Shown piece after piece: positions 6,091 through 12,734 of a stretch of 12,734 bases of DNA; the first letter of the stretch is position 1; each line of letters starts with the position of its first letter. A program made the position numbers and the translations under genes. The stretch comes from JAADDG01 sp964450755 (GTDB taxonomy: Bacteria; Campylobacterota; Campylobacteria; Campylobacterales; JAADDG01). Below the pieces are notes generated by a model. It did not search any database. It was not told the DNA's origin and worked only from the letters and a program-made list of their open reading frames with translations. The stretch is taken from the NCBI GenBank assembly GCA_964450755.1, contig CAYVDJ010000081.1, forward strand, positions 1-12,734, read 5' to 3'.

Positions 6091-6984
6091 TTAAACCCTA
6101 AGCTTTACATATACCCTTTTTGGTGCGGGGTAACCCTCAACAGTTTTGCCCGGATCGTTTTTATCCAAAAACTCTTCCAAACTCTCTCCTAATATCCACT
6201 TGGTTTTTCTCTGCTCTTCAAAAGTTGTCGGTTTTTTTGCCAAAATCTCAAAAGAGCCAAAACCGGCTTTTTCACACCAGTTTTGAAGTGCTTTTACCGT
6301 AGGTACGAAATGAACATTTGGGATTTTGGAATATGTTTTTGAAGGAGACAGCGCAATCGGCTCATCACCCTCTATAAAAAAGGTATCCAAAAACACTTCA
6401 CCTTTCTTGTTAAGTCCCTGTTTTAGGCATTTGAGCATAGCTATCGGATCGCTTCGGTGATATAAAACTCCAAGACAGAAGATAACATCAAATTTTTTAC
6501 CGTAAAAGGGGAGATGTTCAACTCCCAAAAGTTCATAAACAATATCACTTTTTATAAAATGGTTGATAAAATCAAACTGGGTTTTAAAAAGGGGAGAGGG
6601 ATCAAATCCTACTATCTCTTTTGGATTTTCTTTCAACATTCTAAACATATAGTAACCGTTATTGCACCCTATATCGGCTACACTTTTTTGGTTTATATCA
6701 AAAAAAGGCTTTAAGAGATTGTATTTTATATGGCTTTTCCATTCACTGTCTATAAATGTATCAAATACTCTAAAAGGTCCTTTTCTCCATGCTCTCAATG
6801 CCCATGCGACATCTTTTATAAAATCTTTTTCTTCTTTGCAGATATCTCCGCTTATCGTTATCGTATCATTCAACTTTGTTTGTGAGTCGATATCGGGAAG
6901 TTTGCCTAAAAGCTCCCTTAGAGGTGCTATGTTTTTCCATTTCAGCCATGATTTTCGTTCCTCTTTTATCCTGTTTATATCCAA
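6091..6984 (-). CDS. cmoB: tRNA U34 carboxymethyltransferase
   Basis: Transfers the carboxymethyl group of carboxy-S-adenosylmethionine to 5-hydroxyuridine at tRNA position 34, giving cmo5U, which widens wobble reading. Visible signs in the 297-residue product are the CmoB-specific WRKGPF (66-71) and IDSEWKS (78-84), the SAM-fold motif VADIGCNNGYY (about 102-112), VGFDPS (124-129) and LGVLYHRSDP (about 171-180). E. coli CmoB is slightly longer (about 320). The start appears to be TTG at 6984 with AAAGG eight bases upstream; an in-frame stop just before rules out a longer version. It stands alone on this strand. The partner CmoA, which makes the carboxy-SAM, is not in the window. Its 3' end faces rseP with 18 bp between the stops. 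Confidence 0.93.
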   Translation of the reverse strand: MDINRIKEERKSWLKWKNIAPLRELLGKLPDIDSQTKLNDTITISGDICKEEKDFIKDVAWALRAWRKGPFRVFDTFIDSEWKSHIKYNLLKPFFDINQKSVADIGCNNGYYMFRMLKENPKEIVGFDPSPLFKTQFDFINHFIKSDIVYELLGVEHLPFYGKKFDVIFCLGVLYHRSDPIAMLKCLKQGLNKKGEVFLDTFFIEGDEPIALSPSKTYSKIPNVHFVPTVKALQNWCEKAGFGSFEILAKKPTTFEEQRKTKWILGESLEEFLDKNDPGKTVEGYPAPKRVYVKLRV

Positions 6985-7013
6985 TTTAAATGCCTTTGTG
7001 CTTTTTTTATGAA

Positions 7014-7029
7014 ATTTTATCCAATTTTA
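7014..7029 (-). promoter_or_regulatory. Candidate -10 boxes for cmoB
   Basis: Read leftward, TAAAAT occurs at 7029-7024 and again, preceded by GGA, at 7019-7014. The second would start transcription near 7007, about 23 bases before the TTG start. No convincing -35 box is visible, as is common in Campylobacterota. Confidence 0.35.
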
Positions 7030-7056
7030 CCCTAAAAATTTCTACACTCTTTATAA

Positions 7057-7082
7057 AACTCTAAGCAAATAAGAGTTAAAAT
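7057..7082 (+). promoter_or_regulatory. Candidate promoter for tRNA-Gly and the flgA operon, with small inverted repeat
   Basis: TAAAAT at 7077-7082 lies about 13 bases before the mature tRNA 5' end (7096), the right distance for a short leader. The -35 region is weak. AACTCT (7057-7062) and AGAGTT (7072-7077) form an inverted repeat with a 9-base spacer that touches the -10 box, so it could be an operator, or chance in AT-rich DNA. Confidence 0.4.
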
Positions 7083-7095
7083 TTCATCCGTATTT

Positions 7096-7170
7096 GCGGG
7101 AGTAGCTCAGTGGTAGAGCACAACCTTGCCAAGGTTGGGGTCGCGGGTTCGACCCCCGTCTCCCGCTCCA
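7096..7170 (+). tRNA. tRNA-Gly (anticodon GCC)
   Basis: A 75-base cloverleaf with CCA encoded. The acceptor GCGGGAG pairs fully with CTCCCGC (7160-7166), followed by discriminator T and CCA. The D arm is GCTC/GAGC with loop AGTGGTA. The anticodon stem CAACC/GGTTG encloses loop TTGCCAA with anticodon GCC at 7128-7130, which reads GGC and GGU glycine codons. The T arm is GCGGG/CCCGT with TTCGACC. No mismatch threatens function. The flgA ATG comes 20 bases after the CCA end with no terminator, so the primary transcript probably continues into the protein genes and must be cut by tRNA-processing enzymes. Confidence 0.97.
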
Positions 7171-7190
7171 TTTAAAAACCGGCTTACACT

Positions 7191-8066
7191 ATGTTTATAC
7201 GCTTTTTACTTCCTCTTTTGATTTTCCAATCGCTTTTTTCACAACAGTTTTCAGACAGATACTGTTTGAAATCAGGCAAAGTTACGATAAAAGATATATT
7301 TCCCTCCTCCAAAAACAACCAGACAATACTCTATATCCCAAAAAAGAGTTACAACTATAAGATCACATCAAAAAAACTCTCTTCTCTTTTGGAAAAAAAG
7401 GGTTATAAAATCTCAAAACAGAAAGCAAAAATCATCACTTTTGATCTAAACTGCATAAAAAATTCAAATTACTCTTTTTTAAAACCTCTTTTGAAACAAA
7501 AATACCTCTTAAAATATCCGACCATGAAAATAAAATCGATCTTTTTAACACCGCTGAAAAAAACAGACTTCTTGCCAAAAGAGCTGAAAAAGATAGAAAT
7601 TCAAAAAAATTATCTAAAAAGAGATGAGGGAAATTTCAAAGCCGTTTTGAAAAACGGTAAAAAAGTTTCGTTTCGTTACAGGATAGTGGCTTTGCTTGGT
7701 GTCTTTAAAGCAAATAATAATATCCAAAAAGATAAAATCATATCACCTTTGGATATCAAAAAGGAAGATATAACTTTCAGATATATCATAAACGAGCCTG
7801 TAAAAGATTTCGTATCAGCCAAAAAAGCGGCACGATTTATCCGCAAAGGAGAGATTCTCTCAAAAAGAAGCATAAAAGAGCAGACTCTTCTCAACAAAGG
7901 AGATACGGTAACGGCCTTGTTATATGAAGATGGTATATCTTTGGAATTTGATGTTGTTTTGCTAAAAGATGCAAACCTGAAAGATATCGTAACCGTTAAG
8001 AACAAAAGAGGAAAAAGATTTAAAGCAAAAGTTATCTCAAAAAGAAGGGTGGAGATTTTAGAGTGA
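7191..8066 (+). CDS. flgA: Flagellar basal-body P-ring formation chaperone FlgA
   Basis: A periplasmic chaperone for assembling FlgI into the flagellar P ring. The 291-residue product begins with a signal peptide (MFIRFLLPLLIFQSLFS) and ends with the SAF-type domain (about 190-290). That domain contains the family's recognisable run of NEPVKDFVSAKKAARFIRKGE (split about 200-220), then ILSKRSIKEQTLLNKGD and the closing GKRFKAKVISKRRVEIL. The N-terminal half is lysine-rich and weakly conserved, as usual for FlgA in this phylum. The ATG at 7191 has little ribosome-binding signal (ACCGGC upstream). No sigma-54 or sigma-28 promoter is visible in the 20-base gap after the tRNA, so expression likely depends on the tRNA promoter. 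No other flagellar gene is in the window. It overlaps ubiX by 4 bp. Confidence 0.88.
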   Translation: MFIRFLLPLLIFQSLFSQQFSDRYCLKSGKVTIKDIFPSSKNNQTILYIPKKSYNYKITSKKLSSLLEKKGYKISKQKAKIITFDLNCIKNSNYSFLKPLLKQKYLLKYPTMKIKSIFLTPLKKTDFLPKELKKIEIQKNYLKRDEGNFKAVLKNGKKVSFRYRIVALLGVFKANNNIQKDKIISPLDIKKEDITFRYIINEPVKDFVSAKKAARFIRKGEILSKRSIKEQTLLNKGDTVTALLYEDGISLEFDVVLLKDANLKDIVTVKNKRGKRFKAKVISKRRVEILE

Positions 8067-8593
8067 AAATCATCATAGCCGTAAGCGGCGCAAGTGGGGT
8101 GAATCTTGGAACGGATTTTATAAAAAAACTTCCGACAGAGATAAAAAAGTATATCATCATCTCAGACAATGCAAAAACGGTAATGCAAAAAGAGAAAAAC
8201 CGTTTTTATCTTGATGACAGTGATATCTCAGCTTCCGTGGCATCGGGTTCTTTTAAAACAGATGCGATGGTTGTTATACCGTGCAGTATGAACACTCTTG
8301 CCAAAATCTCCTGCGGTATATCCGATACGCTTACAACAAGAGCGGCTTCGGTTATGTTAAAAGAGGGAAGAAAGCTTTTATTGGCGCCAAGAGAGATGCC
8401 ATACAGTGCTATTGCGCTTGAAAATATGCTAAAACTTTCCAGACTCGGAGTGATCATCGCTCCTCCTGTTGCGGGATACTATTCAAAACCAGAAAATTTG
8501 GAGCAGATGAGTGATTTTTTTATAGGAAAGTGGTTTGACCTTTTGGGGATAGATCACAACCTTTTTAAAAGATGGGGAGAGGAAAATGAATAA
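8063..8593 (+). CDS. ubiX: UbiX-family flavin prenyltransferase
   Basis: Joins dimethylallyl phosphate to reduced FMN, making prenylated FMN, the cofactor of UbiD-type decarboxylases (menaquinone or ubiquinone routes, aromatic acids). The FMN-binding AVSGASG (6-12), IPCSMNTLA (72-80), R93, K100, the PREMP motif (R110, E111) and Y140 are spaced exactly as the active-site residues of characterised UbiX. At 176 residues it is slightly shorter than the usual 185-210, mostly in loops before residue 60; PREMP replaces the common PRETP. The start is GTG at 8063, eight bases after GGAG (8051-8054), sharing GTGA with the flgA stop. It overlaps coaD by 8 bp. UbiD is not in the window. Confidence 0.93.
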   Translation: MKIIIAVSGASGVNLGTDFIKKLPTEIKKYIIISDNAKTVMQKEKNRFYLDDSDISASVASGSFKTDAMVVIPCSMNTLAKISCGISDTLTTRAASVMLKEGRKLLLAPREMPYSAIALENMLKLSRLGVIIAPPVAGYYSKPENLEQMSDFFIGKWFDLLGIDHNLFKRWGEENE

Positions 8594-9059
8594 AATAGTC
8601 TTGTATCCGGGAACTTTTGATCCGATAACAAAAGGTCATGTGGATGTTATTTTAAGAGCAAAAAAGATATTTGATAAAGTTTTGGTGGCGGTTGCCGTCT
8701 CGAAAGAGAAAAATCCGATGTTTGAAGTGGGAAAAAGGGTGGAGATGATCAAAATGGCAACTGCAAAATATGACAATATCATCGTCAAACCGTTTGATAC
8801 TCTGATGGTTGATTTTGCACAAAAAGAGGGGATAAGTGCGGTGATAAGAGGTCTTAGAGCCGTCAGCGATTTTGAATATGAGCTTCAGATGGGATATGCC
8901 AACGCTTCGTTAAATCCCGATATCGAGACGATTTATCTGATGCCAAATCTCAAAAACGCTTTTATCAGCTCTTCGGTTGTCAGAACGATTTTGAAATTTG
9001 GCGGAGATGCGAGTCATCTTGTACCAAAAGAGATACTCCCTTTTTTGAAAGAGAGATAG
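8586..9059 (+). CDS. coaD: Phosphopantetheine adenylyltransferase
   Basis: Transfers AMP from ATP to 4'-phosphopantetheine, the penultimate step of coenzyme A synthesis. The product has 157 residues, close to the standard 160. The nucleotidyltransferase start YPGTFDPITKGH (7-18) contains T10 and the H-x-G-H-like TKGH. The second half carries VIRGLRAVSDFEYELQM (about 86-102) and the ISSSVVR motif (about 127-133). The ATG at 8586 is within the last codons of ubiX, behind GGGGAGAGG. One base separates its stop from tmk. The gene is complete and conventional. Confidence 0.97.
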   Translation: MNKIVLYPGTFDPITKGHVDVILRAKKIFDKVLVAVAVSKEKNPMFEVGKRVEMIKMATAKYDNIIVKPFDTLMVDFAQKEGISAVIRGLRAVSDFEYELQMGYANASLNPDIETIYLMPNLKNAFISSSVVRTILKFGGDASHLVPKEILPFLKER

Positions 9060-9060
9060 G

Positions 9061-9642
9061 ATGTATATACTTTTTGAAGGTGTGGATACCTGCGGTAAAA
9101 CAACCCAGATAGAACTTTTAAAAGAGGAGTACAAAGATGCCCTTTTTACAAAAGAACCCGGAGCGACAGAGCTTGGAAAAAAGATAAGAGAGATTATTTT
9201 ACATCAGGGACTAAACTCTAAAAGGGCGGAGATGTTTTTGTTTTTGGCAGACAGGGCGGAGCATTTTGAAGAGGTTATAAAACCAAATCCTGACAAGACA
9301 GTTATAAGCGACAGAGGTTTTGTATCGGGTATCGCATATCATCTTGCAAACAAAAACGAAGATGAGTTTGATTTTTTGATCAAACTGAATCTCTTTGCAC
9401 TTAAAAACACTCTGCCGGACAAAATCGTACTTTTCAAAACAGATCCCCTTTTGATAAAAGAGAGACTAAAAGGGAAAAAAGAGGATAAAATAGAGCAAAG
9501 AGGGATAGAGTATCTGATAAAAGTTCAAAATATGATGGAAAAAATTATAAAAAAATTAAAAATTGATCATATCATTATCGATTCTTCAAAAGAGATCAAA
9601 GAGATAAACAAAATTATAAAAGGATATGTTTTTCATGATTAA
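9061..9642 (+). CDS. tmk: Thymidylate kinase
   Basis: Phosphorylates dTMP to dTDP for DNA synthesis. The 193-residue product has the P-loop EGVDTCGKTTQ (6-16), KEPGATELGKKIR (31-43), the helix RAEMFLFLADRAEH (55-68), and SDRGFVSGIAYH (83-94), where most bacteria have DRY. The DRG version and the P-loop cysteine differ from E. coli and resemble Campylobacterota relatives. The lid segment about 138-150 (ERLKGKKEDKIEQRG) keeps basic residues. Starts one base after coaD with GAGAGATAGG upstream. Its last 8 bases overlap hisS. Confidence 0.94.
   Translation: MYILFEGVDTCGKTTQIELLKEEYKDALFTKEPGATELGKKIREIILHQGLNSKRAEMFLFLADRAEHFEEVIKPNPDKTVISDRGFVSGIAYHLANKNEDEFDFLIKLNLFALKNTLPDKIVLFKTDPLLIKERLKGKKEDKIEQRGIEYLIKVQNMMEKIIKKLKIDHIIIDSSKEIKEINKIIKGYVFHD
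9618..9624 (+). promoter_or_regulatory. Ribosome binding site deciding the hisS start
   Basis: AAAGGAT lies 10 bases before the ATG at 9635 but only one base before the ATG at 9626, too close for initiation. This favours 9635, which also gives the family's normal N-terminus (MIKALRGMKDF). Confidence 0.55.
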
Positions 9643-10843
9643 AGCATTAAGAGGAATGAAGGATTTTTTACCGCCAAGGAGTGAAAAATTTGATTATTTT
9701 ATAAAAAACGCTTCAAGGATTGCTGAAAATTTTGGTTTTCTGCCTGTGGAGACTCCTATATTGGAAGAGACGGCTCTTTTTAAAAGAAGTGTTGGAGAGA
9801 GCAGCGATATAGTCGGAAAAGAGATGTATCAGTTTACGGACAAAGGCGGAAACGATGTCTGCCTCAGACCGGAAGGAACAGCGGGAGTGGTCAGAAGTTT
9901 TATAGAGAACAAGCTTGACAAAAGAGGCGGAATTTACAGATTTTACTATTACGGTGCGATGTTCAGATATGAAAGGCCCCAAAAAGGAAGGCTTAGAGAA
10001 TTTCACCAGTTCGGTGCGGAATCTTTCGCAGAGGCCGATGTTTTGGAAGATGTGAATATTATCGTTATGATAAAAGAGATTTTGGATTTTTTCAACATTC
10101 CTTTCAAACTCAAAATAAACTCTCTTGGATGTCATGAGTGTATGCCCTCATACAGAGAAAATCTTGTTACATTTTTAAAAGATATAGATGACGGTCTTTG
10201 TGAAGATTGCCAAAGAAGAATCTCAACCAATCCTGTCAGAGTCTTTGACTGTAAAAACCAAAACTGCCAGATTGCTTTGAAAGAAGTCCCTCGTATAACC
10301 GGCTCTCTTTGTCAGATTTGCGATAAAGATTTTGCAAATCTTGTTTCAATGCTTGAGAGTTTGGATATAGAATATGAGATAGACAGCAATCTTGTCAGAG
10401 GACTTGATTATTACACAAAGACGGCATTTGAATTTGTCTCATCATCGCTCGGCGCTCAAAATGCGATAGCCGGAGGCGGAAGATATGACAGACTTGTCGA
10501 ATTTTTGGGAGGCAAACCGACTCCCGCCATCGGCTTTGCCATCGGGATAGAGAGGATTTTGGAACTTATAGAGATGCCAAAAGCAAAAAGAGAGGGGTAC
10601 TATTTTGGTGCGATGAGTGATGAAGCCAAAAATATGATCTTTAAAGAGGCTCTAAAAAGAAGAAAAGATGAAAAAGTATTTTTGGAATACAAAACAAAAA
10701 GCCTAAAAGCCCATCTGAAATCCGCAGACAAATCAAATGCGAGATACTGTGCCGTAATAGGAGAGAACGAACTTCAAAACGGTGTTATTTGGGTAAAAGA
10801 CTTGGAAACAAAAGAAGAGACTTTTATAAAAACAGGTGAATAA
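9635..10843 (+). CDS. hisS: Histidine-tRNA ligase
   Basis: Charges tRNA-His. A class II synthetase of 402 residues with LRGMKDFLP at 5-13, motif 1 around 34-50, the ATP/His-binding RPEGTAGVVRS (78-88), motif 2 with RYERPQKGRLREFHQFG (111-127), the histidine-specific LVRGLDYYTKTAFE (253-266) and motif 3 PAIGFAIGIER (297-307). The insertion between catalytic blocks contains four paired-cysteine sites (C166/C169, C189/C192, C206/C211, C226/C229), standard in many bacterial HisRS and possibly metal-binding. A shortened anticodon-binding domain follows (about 320-402). The ATG at 9635 is preferred over 9626 on ribosome-site spacing. It overlaps tmk and speA by 8 bp each. Confidence 0.96.
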   Translation: MIKALRGMKDFLPPRSEKFDYFIKNASRIAENFGFLPVETPILEETALFKRSVGESSDIVGKEMYQFTDKGGNDVCLRPEGTAGVVRSFIENKLDKRGGIYRFYYYGAMFRYERPQKGRLREFHQFGAESFAEADVLEDVNIIVMIKEILDFFNIPFKLKINSLGCHECMPSYRENLVTFLKDIDDGLCEDCQRRISTNPVRVFDCKNQNCQIALKEVPRITGSLCQICDKDFANLVSMLESLDIEYEIDSNLVRGLDYYTKTAFEFVSSSLGAQNAIAGGGRYDRLVEFLGGKPTPAIGFAIGIERILELIEMPKAKREGYYFGAMSDEAKNMIFKEALKRRKDEKVFLEYKTKSLKAHLKSADKSNARYCAVIGENELQNGVIWVKDLETKEETFIKTGE

Positions 10844-12686
10844 AAAAGTGTATGATTACGGACTTTGTATCTGGGGTGAAAACAATTTCATCATAGAAGA
10901 GGGAAAAGTCAAACTAAACTACAAATCAAAACCGGCCGTTGTTGATATCCTCAAAGATGTAAGAAGCAGAGGTATAAAAGGACCCGTGCTTCTTCGTTTC
11001 CCTCATCTGATAGAAAAACAGATAGAGAGTCTTTATACCCATTTTAAAAATTCTTCAAAAGAGAACAGATACAAAGGCTCTTTTAATGCAGTATTTCCTC
11101 TGAAAGTAAACCAGTTTCCAAATTTTGTCAGATCACTGGTAAATATAGGGGAAAAATACGGCTACGGACTTGAAGCCGGAAGCAAAGCGGAACTTTTTAT
11201 AGCCATGGCATTCAATAACAAAAATGCTCCGATAACCGTAAACGGATTTAAAGATGAAGAGATGATAACTCTGGGTTTTATCGCCGCAAGGATGGGATAC
11301 AATATCACTTTGACGATAGAGGGATTGAATGAACTTGAAAGTATCATACAAACGGCAAAAAACATGCCCCAAAAAGCGATATTGCCAAATATAGGGCTTC
11401 GTATCCGCCTTCACAGTTCCGGTATCGGTATATGGGCAAAAAGCGGTGGAATAAACTCAAAATTCGGTCTGACTTCCACCGAACTTATAAGTGCGATAGA
11501 ACTTCTTGGAAAAAACTCTCTTTTGGAGAGGTTTACGATGATCCACTTTCATATAGGTTCACAGATAACCGAAATAACGCCTATGAAAAAAGCTCTAAGA
11601 GAGGCGGGAAATATCTATGCGGAACTTAAAAAGCTTGGTGCTTCAAACCTTCATGCCCTAAATATCGGAGGGGGTTTGGCAGTAGAGTATTCCCAGCATG
11701 AAGAGCATCATCAAAAAAACTACTCCATCAGAGAATTTGCAAACGATATCGTTTTTATGCTTCAAACCATCGCAAGAGCAAAAAAGGTGCAAGAACCGGA
11801 CATCTTCATAGAATCCGGTCGTTATATAGCCGCTTCCCATGCTGTTTTAACAGCTCCCGTGTTAGAGCTTTTCTCACAAGAGTATCATGAGAGTTTTTTA
11901 AAGCTAAAAGAGGAAAATCCGCCATTGGTAACGGAGCTTTTTGAGCTTTATAAAACGATCAACAAAAATGTGGCTCTTGAATATCTCCATGACGGCATGG
12001 ATCACATGGAATCACTTTTGACACTCTTTGATCTTGGATATATCGATCTCATAGACAGATCAAATACGGAGATTTTGATCCATCTTATCATCAAAAAGGC
12101 GATGAGTCTTCTAAAAGACAAACCCTACAAAGAGCTTTTATCGATTCAGGAGAGGATTCAGGAGAGATACCTTATAAACTTCTCTATTTTTCAAAGTCTG
12201 CCCGATTATTGGGGACTCAAACAGAGTTTTCCCGTTATGCCTCTGGATAAACTTGACGAAACACCGGTGAGATCGGCAAGTCTGTGGGATATCACCTGCG
12301 ACAGCGACGGAGAGATAGAGTTTAATATAAAAAAACCTCTCTTTTTACATGATGTTGATATAAAAAAAGAGGAGTATTTTTTGGGATTTTTTCTTGTGGG
12401 AGCGTATCAGGAGGTACTTGGGATGAAACACAACCTCTTTACCCACCCGACCGAAACAACGATAGAGATAGACAAAAACGGATATAAGATAACAAATATC
12501 CTCGAATCCCAAAGTATCTATGATATACTGGAAGACCTCGATTATGATATGAAAGAGGTTGAAAGATATCTGAAAAACAATATCGATGAGATCGCAAACA
12601 TAACCGACAGACAAAAAGATATACTTTTGGGACAAATCTATCTCTTTTTAAATGACAATACCTATCTAAAAACGATACAAAAGTAA
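10836..12686 (+). CDS. speA: Biosynthetic arginine decarboxylase
   Basis: Converts arginine to agmatine, the entry to putrescine and further polyamines, using PLP. The product of 616 residues is slightly shorter than the roughly 630-660 of E. coli-type SpeA but resembles the Campylobacter protein throughout. The PLP lysine K90 is in AVFPLKVNQ, followed by GYGLEAGSKAEL (109-120), ITVNGFKD, NIGLRIRLHS, SGGINSKFGLT, HFHIGSQITE, NIGGGLAVEYSQ and IESGRYIA. The second active-site segment WDITCDSDGEI (484-494) carries the catalytic cysteine C488. The family's helical insert (about 345-435) is present. The GTG at 10836 lies within hisS and lacks a clear ribosome site; GTG 10848 is an alternative losing four residues. 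It is probably translated by coupling. It ends 48 bp before the window edge. Confidence 0.95.
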   Translation: MNKKVYDYGLCIWGENNFIIEEGKVKLNYKSKPAVVDILKDVRSRGIKGPVLLRFPHLIEKQIESLYTHFKNSSKENRYKGSFNAVFPLKVNQFPNFVRSLVNIGEKYGYGLEAGSKAELFIAMAFNNKNAPITVNGFKDEEMITLGFIAARMGYNITLTIEGLNELESIIQTAKNMPQKAILPNIGLRIRLHSSGIGIWAKSGGINSKFGLTSTELISAIELLGKNSLLERFTMIHFHIGSQITEITPMKKALREAGNIYAELKKLGASNLHALNIGGGLAVEYSQHEEHHQKNYSIREFANDIVFMLQTIARAKKVQEPDIFIESGRYIAASHAVLTAPVLELFSQEYHESFLKLKEENPPLVTELFELYKTINKNVALEYLHDGMDHMESLLTLFDLGYIDLIDRSNTEILIHLIIKKAMSLLKDKPYKELLSIQERIQERYLINFSIFQSLPDYWGLKQSFPVMPLDKLDETPVRSASLWDITCDSDGEIEFNIKKPLFLHDVDIKKEEYFLGFFLVGAYQEVLGMKHNLFTHPTETTIEIDKNGYKITNILESQSIYDILEDLDYDMKEVERYLKNNIDEIANITDRQKDILLGQIYLFLNDNTYLKTIQK

Positions 12687-12734
12687 AAAACAAATTATCC
12701 TAAACTATAAAAATGAAATTTTAATCTCAATGCC

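Noticed and set aside
6662..7012. Plus-strand 116-codon frame opposite the start of cmoB
   Set aside because: It is antisense to the conserved CmoB N-terminal half and shows no family features.
7096..7190. Integration (att) site at the tRNA-Gly 3' end
   Set aside because: No integrase, no direct repeat of the tRNA 3' end elsewhere in the window, and core genes follow immediately.
9626..9634. hisS start at ATG 9626
   Set aside because: The ribosome site would be one base from the start codon; ATG 9635 gives workable spacing and the usual N-terminus.
9713..10135. Minus-strand 140-codon frame inside hisS
   Set aside because: It lies opposite HisRS motifs 1 and 2, has no ribosome site and no recognisable domain.
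12701..12734. Promoter with TATAAA at 12706-12711 for a gene beyond the right edge
   Set aside because: Only a single AT-rich hexamer without a -35 box; the downstream gene is not visible, so it cannot be supported.

Overview
The window reads as a chromosomal housekeeping segment of a member of the Campylobacterota (Epsilonproteobacteria). The evidence is the low-GC, AGA/ATA-rich codon use, the protein types (class 2 PyrD, a Campylobacter-like biosynthetic SpeA, a CmoB that attaches a carboxymethyl group to tRNA, a single-PDZ RseP) and the gene order. As I recall, flgA-ubiX-coaD-tmk-hisS-speA and pyrD-M16 peptidase-dapA-SDR are both neighbourhoods found in Campylobacter jejuni. I cannot place it to genus from sequence alone.

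Layout. Bases 1-390 hold no convincing gene. Their first 180 bases carry five TGTCCT-headed repeat units in both orientations and a perfect 13-bp inverted repeat, the only part of the window that looks non-core. A near-consensus promoter at 391-419 starts a tightly packed six-gene rightward block: pyrD (pyrimidine synthesis), a secreted M16 zinc peptidase, dapA (lysine/diaminopimelate), a FabL-like enoyl-ACP reductase, pgsA (phosphatidylglycerol synthesis) and rseP (site-2 protease). The genes overlap or lie 10 bp apart. The block ends convergently, 18 bp from leftward cmoB (wobble-uridine tRNA modification).

A divergent intergenic region (6985-7095) then drives cmoB leftward and a second rightward block: tRNA-Gly(GCC), flgA, ubiX, coaD, tmk, hisS, speA. 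All of these genes overlap or nearly touch. flgA starts only 20 bp after the tRNA CCA end with no visible terminator, so the tRNA and the flagellar/cofactor genes are probably co-transcribed.

Functionally the first block groups cell-envelope supply (DAP, fatty acid, phospholipid) with envelope proteolysis. The second mixes flagellar P-ring assembly, prenyl-FMN, CoA and dTTP synthesis, histidyl-tRNA charging and polyamine synthesis, as is usual for the mixed-function operons of this phylum. Five of the twelve protein genes appear to start at GTG or TTG. I found no defence system, prophage, CRISPR array or complete insertion sequence. The most interesting unexplained structure is the TGTCCT repeat cluster at the left edge.
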